The notes: generated by a model not told the origin, from the letters alone. A DNA stretch of 64,000 bases from Varanus komodoensis (GCF_004798865.1 NW_025336087.1:14406462-14470461); one strand, 5' to 3'. Shown: positions 1 through 13,189, numbered from the stretch's first letter. Made by a program: numbers and translations.

Positions 1-3000
1 TTGGAGAACATGTTGCAGTTCCTCATAGGTTCAACAGCATGATGTGGAAACCAGGTTGCGTATGTCATGTTGTGTGAGCCAAGCAAGTGCAACTTATATG
101 AGGATTGTTTAACACCTCCCTAACCCATGCTCACTGGGGTCCTGTGGGGATTGCATATTCAAAATGACAGCAGGCTCATCCTGAGTTCAAGGTAGACTGA
201 AGTTCAAGGAGTCATGCAGGCAGCCCCTGTGACTTTGAAAGTGTATATGCACTTTCCTGGAATAAAACACCGTTCAAACTCAACGGGCTGATTCACACAT
301 CATGACAAAGCAGCTCACTTAATTAAGCTGAATTAATTTAGCAAGAGGGCTGTGATATCACCCCAGGTAGCAGTTCTGTATGGCACCCATGGGTGCCCAT
401 CTCATCGGGACTTGTTGCATCAAGCAAATCCAAATGGTATTGTTTGTTCGGAATGGGCAACAACCCAACAACAGCCATGGGTGCTTTGAGGGTTCTTCCA
501 TACTCCATAAAACTATGCAACCCAGGTACACAGATAATGACAAGCCATGATAGCATGGGCAATAAAACTAACCATACCAGTATTGGACCAGCACACATGA
601 TGGAGCAGGAAGTCATGATGGCTTATTTACCCTGCAAACCCAGTCAATAACCTGTTTGCACAACTGTGTGCAGCTGATGTTTTGACTACAGAAACTGTGA
701 ACACACAACCCATGATGAACCAGTCAGGCCTGTAAGGACTACTTCCAAGTAGACATTGATAGGTTTCTGCTGTACGTGCTATATGTGATTCTTCTAGGGT
801 TCAACCCCCTAAATTTTCACCCCCAAAACCATATCCATAACTATGACTTTGGAGATGAAAGTCCCCACTTCAGTCTTAACCACTATGCACCTCCAGGCCA
901 TTGCAAGATCCTCTTGTAAGGTCAGTGTGATGACCTTGGATGAGAAAGAGGAGAGGACAAAGGGAGTGTGGTGTTGGATGGGGAGGGAAGGAAACAGGAC
1001 AAGATAGGACCCACTGTATCCTATGGCCTCCCCACCCCTGTATTTGTTCCCACAAGCACAATTCTAGTGCAAAAAAAAAATTGAAAGGAGTGGTTGAAAT
1101 GGCAACAATCACCTCCATCACTTCTGCCCTATTGGCAGTAGTTCAGAAAGGCACAGGAACCTTCAATTGGAGATTGGAGGCTTCAACATGGCAAGCGGTA
1201 ACCTGATAGATCTGCAGTGCTTCCCCTGCTCTTGCTTTCTGCTCATTCCTAGATTGACAAAGCCTTCATTTCATCCTGTGCTTCCTCTTCCTGGCTGCCC
1301 AATGTCTCACTTCAACCCATCCTCCATTTACCACCCAATCCCTCTTGCAGCCTAATATCCTAATTTTGACTTCCTGGACTGAACTGCAGACACTCTTGCA
1401 ATTTTATGCTACCGGCTTTGTCATTTGTTTCAGTCTGTCTCATGAAGTAATTGCTAATTTGTAGACAAAGCCAGACTCTGACATGCTTCTTTGGGTTCCT
1501 TGATGCTCAGGTTCTGCACCTGCAGTGTCTTAATCCCAGGATCATTCTTAAATGCTCCTTTGCATATTGTTCCTTAAAGCAATATTGCTTCATATTGTTC
1601 CTTAAAGACCCATGGGGATGTGGACCACAAGGGAAAGCAGTGTGAAACCAAATGAAGCATTGTCAGGCATCATAGCAAGTCACATTACCAGGAAAAACAG
1701 CAAAACTATGGTGCCAATATTGTAGACTTCACCAAGGAAATGAACCTTAAATGGATAGTATGAGAGCACAAAGAAGAGATAAATAAATTGCCACATGCAG
1801 CAAGTCTAGGGCAGAAAGGCCAAGCAACCCCAATTACATGGGCTTAAGAAGATCAGATAAATTGGATAAGCAAACTAACCAAGCTACAAGTAAATTGGAT
1901 AAGGATACCGAAGAAAGACAAAACCATGTGCTGGAGTTGGGAAAGGGAAGGCAGGCTGGGCCAAATAGCTTGAGATGGGCTGAAGGGAGCTTGAAGCATT
2001 GCAGAGACATGGATAGAGAAAGTCATTCCATTTAATACAATAGTTTAATCTCCCACAGGCATACTGAAGTCCCTTACCAAGGCATGCAAAATCCATGTTC
2101 CATACCTTCAACATTTACATATTATGTTATACTCACCCTTACTGGACATCCAACCAAAGCGCCCCTTTCTAGTGCAGGGGTGGCAATACTTTCAGATGTT
2201 ATGTTGGTCTGTGCAAGAGGAAACAATTGGAATTTTGAAACTCATGAGGGCACTCTCCCGAAATGACTATCATAGGGCCCTAACCATTCATAAAATAGAC
2301 ACCGTGGTGTGGTCAGACTCAGCCACAAGTACTTACTTCCCAGCAACCAGAGTAGTGAGACCATGTAGCACTGCAGTCTGCAGCAGGCCAGTCTCCCAGC
2401 TTAAAAAAAAAACCTTTATTAAAAAAAAACTTATGAAATGAAATAAAAATCAGGAGCAACAAGGAGCCTGGCAGGAACCAAAAGGGAATCCATGGGCATC
2501 ATATTGCAGACCCCAGCCCTACATGGTATGTGAGTGAAGGTGTCTAGGGCTGCAAACCTGTTGTACCTGGAGGGCATCTGGGGACCCCTGGGGCAGGGAT
2601 AGGCAGAAAGTAGTTCTCCAGATGTTTGAGACTTTCTCCCCCCAGTGGGTCACCTCTGTCTTTGGATATTGCAGAGCTTCTCTATGGGTGGGGAGGAAGG
2701 TTCTTGAGCAGAGAAAGTGATTTGCTCCCTGTGTCATTCCTGCAAGATTGCTTTGTAAGTGGCATCTGTCTATTTACTTCCAAGTTTGCTTAGTGTGTGT
2801 ACCTGGACACTGCTGTGGTGTGCATAGAAGGATGTGAGCAAATGTCTTCACATACTCTCCTCCACTGTGTTTTTTTAATTTAAAGGCCACTTGGCCTCTC
2901 TGCTCTGTAGCTATATATTCCTGGATTTTTGTAACTGACTTCAGCGAATTCAGTGGAGCCAGGATCTCACTGTGTTTTGTCCCATATTTATAACCTCCTG

Positions 3001-3765
3001 TGCCAATTGTGACTTAAAAGATCTCTGCAACGTGGCATAAAGCCATTAGTTATATTACCGCTATATAGAAGTATGCTCTCAGGGAAGTACTGGGGATAAT
3101 CCAACATGAAGAATGCATTCTTGATCTTAGGCCATGTCTGCACTGCAGGTTAGTTTGTTTCTATTGTTGGCTTGAATTTCATAAAATTTTCGCAATGCAG
3201 TTATATGTGTCTTCTGCTCCTTTTCACTTTCCTCCTATTACATGCACACCCACTTCTCTGGATTTCATTTCCAAAGCATAGATTTGGATTCCTTGAGTTG
3301 CTCTGTCAAAGTGTGCAGGTTTCTCCCAGGGCTCTGTGCTGATCCCTTGGTGACATTTGAACCCTCTCCCCTTTGCACAGGCCTGCCAAAGCAGTGAGCT
3401 GGTTGGCTAGTAAAACTGAATTCTGTTCCATTTATTACAAGCAGACCTATTCTTTAATGTTTAACTTGCCAGTGAAGAAAATCAACTGTAGCTTTGGCTG
3501 GGAGATGATGAGTTGGTGAAGGTGCTGTCCCTGGAAAAGGAGGTGCTGTGAATGTCCTGACATGTCTTAGACTAAACTGTGAAATTGCAGCTCAGCACAT
3601 CCTAGAATTCTGAAATATTGGTGGAGGTGATAAACTGTGATCATTTCTTACGTGTGTAACATGCCAGAGTGTTCACAATAGTGATATAACTGAGGGTCTC
3701 ACTCAGTGCATCTTCTGAATCTATCTTTAGAGTATGCAGTTCAAGCTGATATGCTGAAGTATATA
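1..3765. other. Unrecognised non-coding stretch
   Basis: I see no gene and no repeat I can name here. Open frames are short (under about 106 codons), overlap on both strands and show no domain motif. The only low-complexity features are an A-rich tract near 2402-2430 and short A or T runs. It looks like ordinary intergenic or intronic sequence. Confidence 0.6.
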
Positions 3766-4250
3766 CAGTTGTTGTTCAGCTGTTCAGTTCTGTCCAAGTA
3801 TAAACGACCCTATGGGCCAAGTCTCATCACATTTTTCGATCCAGTGCCGCCTCTTTCAGCTGAACTATTGTCTGGCCTGCATCCTCTTGAATGGAGTCTA
3901 ACTACCTCACTCTTTGGCAACCTGGTTTTCTCTTGCCACAGCATTCCAAGCATTATATCTTTTGATTGCAGAACGTGGCCAAAATAAGTTAGTCTCAGTT
4001 TTGTTATCTTGCTGACTAGGGACACATCTCATTTAATATGCTCTAGTACCTGCTTGCTCATGATTCCTGCTGTCCATTGAATGCTCAGGAGCCTCCACCA
4101 GCACCGCAGTTTGAACGAGTCAGTTTTCCACTTGTCTAGCTTTTTCATTGTCCAGCTTTCACAACCGTAGGTTGCAATGGGAAAAACGATCACTCGGACC
4201 AATCTGCACTTGGTTCTCAAGTACTCAGTTCGTACTGAGATATCTTTGCA
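3766..4250 (-). mobile_element. BovB (RTE) LINE, 5'-truncated 3' end
   Basis: The minus strand encodes the C-terminal end of a BovB/RTE reverse transcriptase polyprotein. Around 4220-4140 it reads VFPIATYGCESWTMKK, matching the conserved VFPxxxYGCESWTxKK block of BovB. It continues with a LRCWWRLL segment and, around 3990, with LTYFGHVL (BovB: LQYFGHLM). The 3' end near 3766 carries the CAACAAC-rich terminus typical of the family. Frames are interrupted, so it is dead. BovB is abundant in squamates and is known for horizontal transfer among vertebrates. The 5' end is lost at about 4250, as usual for target-primed insertions. Confidence 0.88.
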
Positions 4251-5173
4251 AAGTGCCTGAAATCCACATCCATCTCTTCAGACCTGACTTAAGTAGAGAG
4301 CAGTGTTTCGAACCCCAAGTCTGGACTGTGGGGCAGACATCTGGCAAAATGAGCAGCAGGGTCCTTAAATGCTGCAGTGCTGCTCACCCTATTTTGATGT
4401 AAGTGAACTAATGCACATTGCCATGTAGAAAAGTCAGCCTGCATAAGACCAATCAGTCCAGAGTCTAATCTGACTTAAGGTCCCCACAGGCAGGCGGACA
4501 TGAAAAGCAGGGAAGGAGAAACTTGGAAACAAACTTAACAAGGATTAAAGTAAAGGAAGCATTATTACTTGGATGCAGAACAAATAAATTATTAAAACTA
4601 GCAAAACAGTAACAAGGACAGCACATGTTATTTTCCTCCTCCTTAATAATCACTCAACTTCCTTTCATCTCTGCTGCTTGGCCTTATTTATCAAGATATC
4701 ACCGAGGTACTTCCTCAGTGTTATTTAATACAAGAGCCAGACGGCAGCTTCCTCCCACCGTCTGTTGGATTGCTCACTCATTGCCTCGGGACAAACCTTT
4801 CTGTTTTTTCCATGTTAGAACCTTGAGCTTCAGTGGCACCATGCGTAGGTGATGTTCTACATAGGCCTGGGCTGGATTTCGCTTCCTCAACTCTTCTTTT
4901 TCAAATCTAGGGCCCAGTTGAGAGGGGCAAATAAAAACATGAAGTGACCTTTTGAAAACCATGGTAAGTGTTTTAGGTACTCCTTATGAAACTTTACAAG
5001 GCTTATGCGCAACACTGATGCGGATAAAGGATGGCTTATGATGGCAGACTGGGGTGGAGCAGGGACAGCGGCAAGGCATGGGAGGAACGGCCTGTGTGCC
5101 GTGCAGCATCCTCCACGGCACCTCAACCAGCCTGCTGCCTTCACGTCGCCCGTTTTAAAGGAAGAGCCAACTA
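4251..5173. other. Unrecognised non-coding stretch
   Basis: No gene or nameable repeat was seen. Frames of up to 85 codons overlap on both strands and look like chance. Confidence 0.5.
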
Positions 5174-5489
5174 TTGTTTCCCCAAAAATAAGACTGGGTC
5201 TTACATTAATTTTTGCTCCAAAAGATGAACTGGGGCTTATTTTCAGTTGACGTCTTAATTTTTCCTGTACAACAATCTACATTTATTCAAATACAGTCAT
5301 GTCATCTTCTGGAACATCGTCATAACTCTCCAAACCCCAAATTGTGTTGCAATGAATGTACTAAATGCGTCCATCTGGCTGACAATCTTGACTGGGGCTT
5401 ATTTTTGGGGTAGGGCTTATATTATGAGCATCCTGAAAAATCATGCTAGGACTTATTTGCAGTTAGGTCTTATTTTCAAGGAAACAGGG
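5174..5489. mobile_element. TA-flanked MITE with aaaataagac inverted ends
   Basis: The left end reads ttgtttccccaaaaataag. The reverse complement of the right end reads ccctgtttccttgaaaataa. The two ends are therefore imperfect terminal inverted repeats of about 24 bp. A TA dinucleotide flanks each end (5172-5173 and 5490-5491), which suggests a Tc1/mariner-type target duplication. The 316 bp interior has no coding capacity. It repeats the gggcttattt motif near both ends (5232 and 5395). This is a non-autonomous DNA transposon of a kind widespread in squamates; assignment to a superfamily is inference. Confidence 0.75.
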
Positions 5490-5930
5490 TACCAGTCTAG
5501 TTGGCTTTTGGAATGATCCACATGACCAACAACAGCAAATAAATACAATTGTATATTGTGTCAAGCAGAGATGTTCCAAGAGGAAGCTTCTTAAGAACCT
5601 ATTATGTGCAAGAGCTTAAGGGACCTTTTGCCCAGGGAGCTTACAGAGACCTTTAAGGTAGTAAATCAAATCAGAAGAGGTTTCTGTGGGAAAGAGTAAA
5701 GCAAAAAGTACAAAATAAACTGCCAGCACAACCTCCTTTTTTTAAACTGTGTTTGTTGATTGTGCTGTTTTTGATAACCACTACATTGACCGACAGTATC
5801 TTGGACAAGAAAGACTGCTGTCAGCCTCACTTATTGCACAAAACAGCTAATTTCCTAAGGAAGTCACTGAGGAAGGAATAGAAGTAATACAAGCAATAAA
5901 CTACTTCAGTGGCCCAGCTGTTTGGTGTCA
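5490..5930. other. Unrecognised non-coding stretch
   Basis: Nothing recognisable lies between the two MITEs. Confidence 0.4.
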
Positions 5931-5938
5931 TTTTAAGG

Positions 5939-6363
5939 CAGGGTTCCTTAAACTTTTTGAATAGGGGGACAGTTGAAAGGCTGCGGGGACTGTCCTGGGC
6001 CGGTGAGGTGGGGGTGCTTGGGGGCACAGACCAGTGAGGTGCTGCCAGGCGCATGCAAGGTGGCATCAGACACGTGTGGCAGTGGCTCGCTCGCTTGGAG
6101 ATCTCCCAGCAAGACCAAAACCATCTCCGAGCAAGCGAGCCACCACCTCCCCGCCCTCACTGCAAGGCAGCGACAAGCGCGCACATGTGGGAGGCAGGCA
6201 GTGGTGGCAGCTTGCTCACTCGGAGACCATCTCGGAGCGAGCAAGCCACTGCCTCCCCACCTGCGCAGCAAGTACGCGGGCGGGCGGCAAATGGCGGCGT
6301 GGGCCAGATGGATGGCCATGGTGGGCCAGATCCGTCCTGCGGGCCATAGTTTGAGGACCCATG
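5939..6363 (+). mobile_element. hAT-type MITE, GC-rich (copy 1)
   Basis: The element begins cagggttccttaaacttttt and ends catagtttgaggacccatg. The ends are imperfect inverted repeats of about 16 bp. Flanking octamers are ttttaagg (5931-5938) and ttttgagg (6364-6371), 7 of 8 identical, which is the 8-bp target duplication of hAT transposons. The interior is CpG-rich and contains internally repeated segments of the type ctcggagaccatctcggagc. A second copy lies in opposite orientation at 33232-33555. Open frames of up to 141 codons here are by-products of its base composition. Confidence 0.88.
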
Positions 6364-6371
6364 TTTTGAGG

Positions 6372-7061
6372 TGTTATACAGTGGTTTTGATTTCCTAACA
6401 GTTTAGGGAATCACAGGCCCATCTTATCCATGTCCAGCACATGAGGTAAGGTGGGCCATCGAGCAAAGTACAAAAAATGCTTTCAAAGTGTTGTAAGCTG
6501 CCAGAAACACATTCACTGTTGCTTTTCTGTACTGTTCAGAGCAGGTGTTGCCATTGAGAAGCAGGTGTAGAAGCTGTCTGGCAGGCAGAACTGATTAAAG
6601 ACACCCTGAAGAGCCCAGTTGTAAAGAGGGGACAAACAGCAGTCTAATTTGATCCAGCAAAGAACAGACGGTTCCTCCATTGCTCCATGTTTTGCCATTG
6701 TGATCCAGCAGTCAGATCAAAGCAATTAGTAAACCTGTGTTCAGTTCCCACATCTGCCCAAGCTTGCTGTTTTAGGAGACACTACTGTCACTTCTCTTGG
6801 ACATTTATAAAATAGATTGATAAGGAATTTTTCAGTTCAAGACCGGTACATAATGGATAAACAGCAGCAATTCTGTACCTTACACAATGATAAGATTTTT
6901 CCAGACTATATTCTGATGTTTGTCATGAGGATAAACTGATAAAATAATGTTCACCACGACCTCTGATGCCCTGTCAAGCCACATGATGAAATTCCATGCC
7001 AGGAATATGACATGTAGTGACCCTGAACATGTGGAAGCCTATCCCAGGACAGATTGGTTAT
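6372..7061. other. Unrecognised non-coding stretch
   Basis: No gene or nameable repeat was seen. Confidence 0.4.
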
Positions 7062-7301
7062 ATTTATAGCATTATTTGCCCTGCAAAGAACCTAAGACAT
7101 TTTACATAATCTTCCTCCTCTTCTTCCTCCTTTCCATTTTATTTTTCTTGATGACTCCTCTCCCTTTTATTCTCCCAACAACTCTGTGAGGTAATTTAAG
7201 TGGAAAGTCAGCAACTGGCCCCAGGTCGCCCAGTGGGGAGTAGGACTAGGTTTCCTTGAGCCCCAGTCCCACACTGCAGCCACTGTGCTACACTAGTTAG
7301 G
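7062..7301 (-). mobile_element. tRNA-headed, MIR-like SINE
   Basis: Same family as the clearer copy at 56062-56288. On the plus strand it shows the reversed body (caacaactctgtgaggtaat), the segment aactggccccaggtcgccca, and a reversed tRNA head ending in ccactgtgctacactagtt. Read on the minus strand, this is a head with A and B boxes followed by a conserved core. It is diverged, with an insertion of pyrimidine-rich sequence around 7110-7150. Confidence 0.75.
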
Positions 7302-7321
7302 AAGCTTAAGCATGAATCGCA

Positions 7322-7460
7322 AACTAGCTGCATTTATTTATTTATTTATTTATTTCATTTTTGGACTGCCCAATAGCCAAAGCTCCCCGTCCGTAGCAGT
7401 TAAACTTGCACAGAGCAACAAGTCGCTCAGGATAGCCAGCAGTTCTATAAAGCTAAATGC
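7322..7460 (-). mobile_element. L2-type LINE 3' tail, minus orientation
   Basis: It begins with an (ATTT)n run (7330-7353), then reads ggactgcccaatagccaaag. This is the reverse of the widespread squamate LINE tail that ends in ...gggcggtataaataaataaat. Several related tails occur in this window in both orientations. The class label L2-type is recalled from the family and was not searched. Confidence 0.6.
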
Positions 7461-8047
7461 AATCCATTTTTCAGGATTGTGAAAACCTTCCAGCCACTTA
7501 CTGCAGAAGTGCTTTAGAGCAGTAAAGATAAAGCTAACAATTCCTCTGTCTGAAAGACTAACTAACATGATAGCTGAAAATGTTGGGGTGGGCTGAAAAC
7601 CATAAGTCTAACCCTAGACTGCATGATCGGAGCTTAAAAAGGCAATAGTAGTCCAGTGAATACCACACCATAGGGCCACACTGTGGGAGTCCCTCTGCAA
7701 AGATATTTGCAGGGTCTGACTCACCATGAAGTGCTTCCCTAACAAGAGAGCAGGCTCCAAGTTTCTCTGAACAAGCATTGGGCCACACGGCCAAAAGCGA
7801 TAGCCAGGGGCCCACGGTTCCTGGACCCAAATCTGTGGCCCAGGATCTGGGTGAGGGAATAGTTTAAATTCTGTGAAATTCCCTAGCAATTATTTCTAAA
7901 TTTGTATCCAGATCTTTTTGCAGATTTGGCTTGGCCCCCAAACTGTTGAACGCCTAGCAACGTTCCGGGGATAGTAAAAATAAGAGCAATGACTGTCTTC
8001 ACATGGCTTACCTTCTCCTCTGTAAAATGTAGCCTCCTGTATCTTCA

Positions 8048-8092
8048 GTTAATATTATTATTTATTCGAATTTGTTTGAAAGCCACCCATTA
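8048..8092 (-). mobile_element. Short LINE 3' tail fragment
   Basis: An AT-rich run is followed by gaaagccacccattagc, similar to the reversed terminus of the L2-type tails elsewhere in the window. It is only about 45 bp. Confidence 0.4.
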
Positions 8093-11000
8093 GCACTGTG
8101 CTCTCTGTTTCATATCTCTGTCTTCAGTTCTACCCTGGAGTAATTTAGGCAATAGGACATATTGTTGTGAAAATGTGGGAGCTGAAATGTCAGGCTTTAA
8201 TGCAGATGAATAAATTTATCTGTCTTGAAATACTGTTAGTGCTCTCTCTCTTGCTCACTCTCTATATGGATCTGAGAAAATGAGCATCAGTTGATTGACT
8301 AAAAATTTGACCTTGCTCCCTACTTCTCAGTTCAACCTTATCCAATTCTAACATCACTGCCAAAAAAAACCCCATTGTGATTAAAACTGCTGTCTTATCA
8401 AATGCTTTTTGTAAAAATTTATTGGGGAATCAACAAGGATCAATGTCCATCATGACAACATGCAAAAGCAGACTCATCCCTTCCGAAGTGACAGTCTGAG
8501 AATGCCAATTAGATGTTCAATCGATCTTTCTTTAATTTGACAATACCCTGACAAATAATGGATTAATTCCACAGGCCCATATAATAACTTCTCTGTGTAA
8601 GCAAATTTGAAGCAAGTATTGTGGGAACACTGCAAAAACAGTGATCTCCAATTTAGTTCCCATATAATGTTTGATCAATTCATCAATTTTCCTAGGACAT
8701 CAAATAGCATTACAAAGTGCAAACACAAGTTGTTTCTATGCTTCAGCATCTATGTACTCATAACCAGGGTTTAGCGATAAGAATCGGGGCCTCTCTTATC
8801 CTGCACTTTTATGTGTGAATTCTTCCACATAATTCTCCCTTTAACAAGGGGAACTTCAATGGCACCCCACAAGTGTCCACTGGACACATGGAGGGAACCA
8901 TTGGATATGCCCCCCAATATCAGTATGCCAGTTCAAAATGTGTGGACTTTTGAAAGTCCACAACAGGCTACACATCTAACACAGTACATCTGATTTAGGG
9001 ACAAGGCCCACAGATATACTCCCACTTCTCCATCACACATTCACTGAAAAGGTGGGAGGAAAGGATCAAAAGACTCATGTGGACATTGCAGGGATGGGGC
9101 GTTCCCAGTTCCAACAAAATTAAATCAGTTATTCTCTGGATAACAAAGTTCACTGTCATTTTGTACAACTGACTGTATATAAAGTAGTGGCACTGTTAGT
9201 TTGATAAAGTTAATGCTAAATCTATAAAGAATTGTATATAATGGTCTATCTAAAGAGTAGAACAGTTATTTTATTAACGTTAATACAAAAAGGCATCTAT
9301 GTATTGTAGAAAGCAATGGGTGCATTTATTATTTTAATTTGGTTTACGATAGATGTTAATCACTTTTCACAGAAGTTGTAGATTCCTGTATTTTTGTAAA
9401 TTGGGCAAACATTCATACCAGAAAAGTCATTGTGTGCTATGCTTTCTCTCCTTTTTGTACTGCCCACCCCCTCCATTTCCAAATTGGCAATTCTGAATGG
9501 AGCATAAATGATATCATGTGCATCAGGTGACACACTGCATAAAGGATGATTGGAGATAAAAAACCAATTTTCAGCCAGCCACACTTTTGCTGAAATACAT
9601 ATGGGACTCCAGGAAACCACTGGACTGGGTCTCAGAACAAGATGAAGACTAGGGGCACAATACTATGTATATTTAGATAGAAATATGTCCTGCAGCTTCC
9701 AGGATTACCCAGCCAACACTCTCACTGATACCTCAACCCCAAGCCGGGCTCTGAGTCATGCATTTGGTTAGCTCTGTAGCTTGCATTGTCCATGTGGTGT
9801 CTGTCAGCCATCTAGAATTTTAGATTTCAGCATAAAAGGGAAGCAGATTCTTATTCCTAAAGGACTTGCTTTCTAAAGAAGCGAAACATGGAAGGTCATG
9901 CTAAGAGTCCAAGAAGTTCCAAATCATAACATGAAGTCCAGATATGCCTGAAGCTATTTTAAGGCAAACCAAGCCTTTTGCTGCCTGAAACAAAGACCAA
10001 GATAGTATCCCCTTTCATCCCATGTACAAAAGCTGACTGGCTGGTAGTTGGATTTTTCTTCAGCTCCGGCAATTGGACAGCATCCTACACTGTACCTGAA
10101 CACTGCAGACTAGCTTTGCGAGCACCAGTCCATCTACACGGCACAGCACTCCGACACCCTCCAACACCCTGCTGCCACTTCCCAGGATCTGCTACCTCTG
10201 GTGATTGCCTCCCTCTGCCTAACAGGAGGGCTGGTCCTGAAGGACAGTACACCAAGACCTGCTCCACCAATCAGTGCTCCTATTCCTTTTCTGTTAATTT
10301 GGCTAGGACTTAGCAAGATCTCTTACCCATCCTCATTTCATTGGGTTAGGACTGTATAGCGACAATCTATAGTGCAGCAAGGAGTTAACACGTTTTAAAG
10401 TCCCTGCCTGCTGTTTTTACAGCTCTAAGGCTTCCTATCTCCCTGCTGATATGAAATCTATTACTATGGCATGTCATTCCATCAATTTAATAATCATGTG
10501 CACTTCATATGACCTACTTTAGGTATGCCTTTCTGAAGCATATCCTGGTATATTCTTGTTATAGAGCAATATTTCACTGTCATTTAAAGGACACTGTAAC
10601 CAGCCTGCATCTCGTAGTTCATCACTGACAACCAAATTTTGTAAAGAGGGTACATTGAGGGGAATATTACAGATACCTTAAATCTAACTTCATGCAGAGA
10701 ATGTTTGCTGTTACAGTGACTAAATTCAGAATATCCAGCTTTCTTCTAAAGATTACCACTTTTTTCTTTGTCTGATTCTGAAATAAAGGTATGGAATTCT
10801 AGGTATGTGGGCTTTGTTTCAAGAACCAGAACTATAATACTCTAGATGACAAGAATTCTGTGGATTCTGGAGAGTGTAATGAAAGTGTATCCATTGAGTA
10901 AAGCTAAGAACTGGCTGGAAAGAATGTATGTATCAGAAAGCTACATAACTTTAAAAGTGCAAAGACAGACACTATCAGAAGTCACCTTGTCACTGTTAGA

Positions 11001-12228
11001 GGCTGGGAAATTCTAGATCTTTATGAGTATATTTTAACAAGGAAGTGCTACATTCCATTTTGCTCTCTGTTTGTATGAAACACAGACTATATTGTGACTG
11101 GACAGGTGCACCTTCATTAAGGTGCTTCTGTTTTTGTTTGTTGGGGAGATGCTGCAAATTAATTGACTACTCTATTTTCAGATTGGCCAGTATGGCTGCT
11201 TGGGATGCCAGCCTCATCTTGATGCCACTCCTCCAGTCACTGGTCACTTTTGAATTGACTGTGTAAGCTTGGCTAGTTAGCTCTCTGAGAACCTCAGTAT
11301 ACCCTTATATGGCCCAAGCCAAGAATATTTTGATAATGCTTCTCCCTATATAAGCCCATTAATTCTTAAGCTGTACAGGAAGCCACCTCATGGCAATATA
11401 TTTAGCTAGGAACAAGGGTTTACAAATGACCCCAAACCTTCTTGGATGATATCATCCCTTATATAGTGTCTAAGGAGTGAGTAATGTGGGCAGATGTAAT
11501 ATGGAAAAACAAGGACATTCAGATCAGTTTCTGACCAACATTATTCAGTTAACACATATACCAAGTGTTGAAGAAAAATTCAGGACCACTGGTGAAAATC
11601 TCACTGATTTCCATATGAAATTGACTGCAAAAATTTTGTGCACAGAGGGCAAAAAGGTGAACAGGTGAGGGCTGGTGGCTGTTTTGCTTTTTTTTTTTAA
11701 TTATACTTTGGTTTGATAAACTAGTAATGTTGCTGAGACTCTTTGCTCAGATCCAACTTCACATGAATGGAATGCTAATTGCCCAATTAGATTGCTGTGA
11801 CTTGTGTAATGGGACAGCTGCTCATGGTTCTCCTCCTCCTGCTACCATGTCCCCATGTCTGGTCTGGCTTTCCTCCAGTTCTATAGAGAAGATCTGGGGG
11901 AGGCTAGAGGTAGACAGGTGGCTATGGATAGGAAGGAAAACGTGTTACCCTTCTGCTAGAAGAATGGCACTATTGGAGCAAAGCCATTTATAATACCTTG
12001 TTGAGGTCATAACACCTTTTAATGTATAATTATTGTAGCCCATTCTTAACTTTTTACATGACATTCCTTATTTTATCCTTCTACTACTAAATTAAGAAGG
12101 ATATCACAGTAAGACATCTTCCCAGAGGGTTTGTTTTGTCAGTCTTCATGAGTTTTCTACAGTTAGAAAATTGGAACAATTCCCAAAGAGGTAGATGAAA
12201 TGAAAGAGACCTGCATATTGCTGTTTGT
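8093..12228. other. Mostly unique non-coding sequence
   Basis: No gene was recognised. Open frames stay below about 111 codons and have no motif support. The stretch is AT-rich and lacks the repeat signatures seen elsewhere, which suggests mostly old unique sequence. Confidence 0.5.
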
Positions 12229-12256
12229 TCATTTTAAGCTTAAAAGCTTAAAATGA
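12229..12256. repeat. Perfect palindrome, 13-bp arms
   Basis: The arms tcattttaagctt and aagcttaaaatga are exact reverse complements separated by 2 bp. It contains two HindIII-type aagctt hexamers. Nothing nearby identifies its origin. Confidence 0.9.
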
Positions 12257-12620
12257 GGAAAATCTGGCACTAGAATTGAATCAGTGATGCAAGTTACAGT
12301 AAGTGCTTTTTTTATTGCTCTGAAGGGACATAAATGTATTGTCATTTGAATTATAAATGTGGTCAAAAAGAGAAGAATTGCCACTTATTTAATATGGGGG
12401 TGAGGCAATATATATAACATTAAAGTTCTTCATTGGAAATAGCCCTATCTCCTCTTTTCATGGAGCCATTTTGACTCATTCAAAAAGTCTATTTTGATGT
12501 TCCTAATGAAAGTGATACAATTATAAGGAAGTCATGTTCCATGAGGGTGACACAGAAAGGGGCAGTATATGACTGGTTAAGTATAGCCTATTTCTAAACA
12601 TAGGATTCCTAAACTCAACT

Positions 12621-12702
12621 TTACATGACTACTCTGAAGTAAGCACCAGTGAGTTCAGTGGGGCTTACCAGGTTCTGAGCATGGCATTGCAGCTTTAAGC
12701 TA
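12621..12702. repeat. Short self-complementary interspersed repeat (copy 1)
   Basis: It contains ctctgaagtaagcaccagtg and gttcagtggggcttaccagg. It matches in order the copies at 14763-14842, 15497-15587 and 34755-34826. The family core is a near-palindrome in which aagtaag...gagttcagtgggg...cttac can be read in either direction. Confidence 0.65.
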
Positions 12703-12711
12703 CAATCATAT

Positions 12712-12900
12712 CTATTGTTAACTTGTTTATTCTCCCAGTATTTTAATTGTTTACCTGTTTAGTTGTTTTAATTTAACATCTGATGCTGTGCAACTGTTAT
12801 TCTTATTTTTATTTTATTGTATTAATTTGTTGTAAACTGTCCTAAGGCATCTGTGATGGGACGGTATTAAAAAGTTTTAAATACATAATAAATGCATAAC
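12712..12900 (+). mobile_element. L2-type LINE 3' tail, plus orientation
   Basis: It is T-rich sequence ending in a run of attaatttgttgtaaactgt, then ggcatctgtgatgggacgg and an A/T-rich terminus of the form aaatacataataaatgc. This corresponds to the better copy at 13190-13330. Confidence 0.6.
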
Positions 12901-13189
12901 TGAAAGAGCACCATTAACCACAAATCAATTACTTACTTTTGAGTAAACATGTGCAGAATGTCATATTAAACACTCAGTTATAAACTTGACTGCACTGACT
13001 TCAATCAGACTTCCTTTCAGATAATATGGGATAGTCTAAACTCAGTCTGGACAATTCATTTAACTCACCAAGGTCCTCAGTGGTGTGCAACTCCATTGAT
13101 ATAATCACACAGAAGCATTTTATTTTGAGTTTGTATCCAGGGAATGTCTTGGCCCTTCCTTACATGTGGTGCAGGAGCCTGGGGGAAGC

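Noticed and set aside
5973-6398. Overlapping frames of 98-141 codons
   Set aside because: They lie inside the GC-rich hAT MITE and reflect its low stop-codon content.
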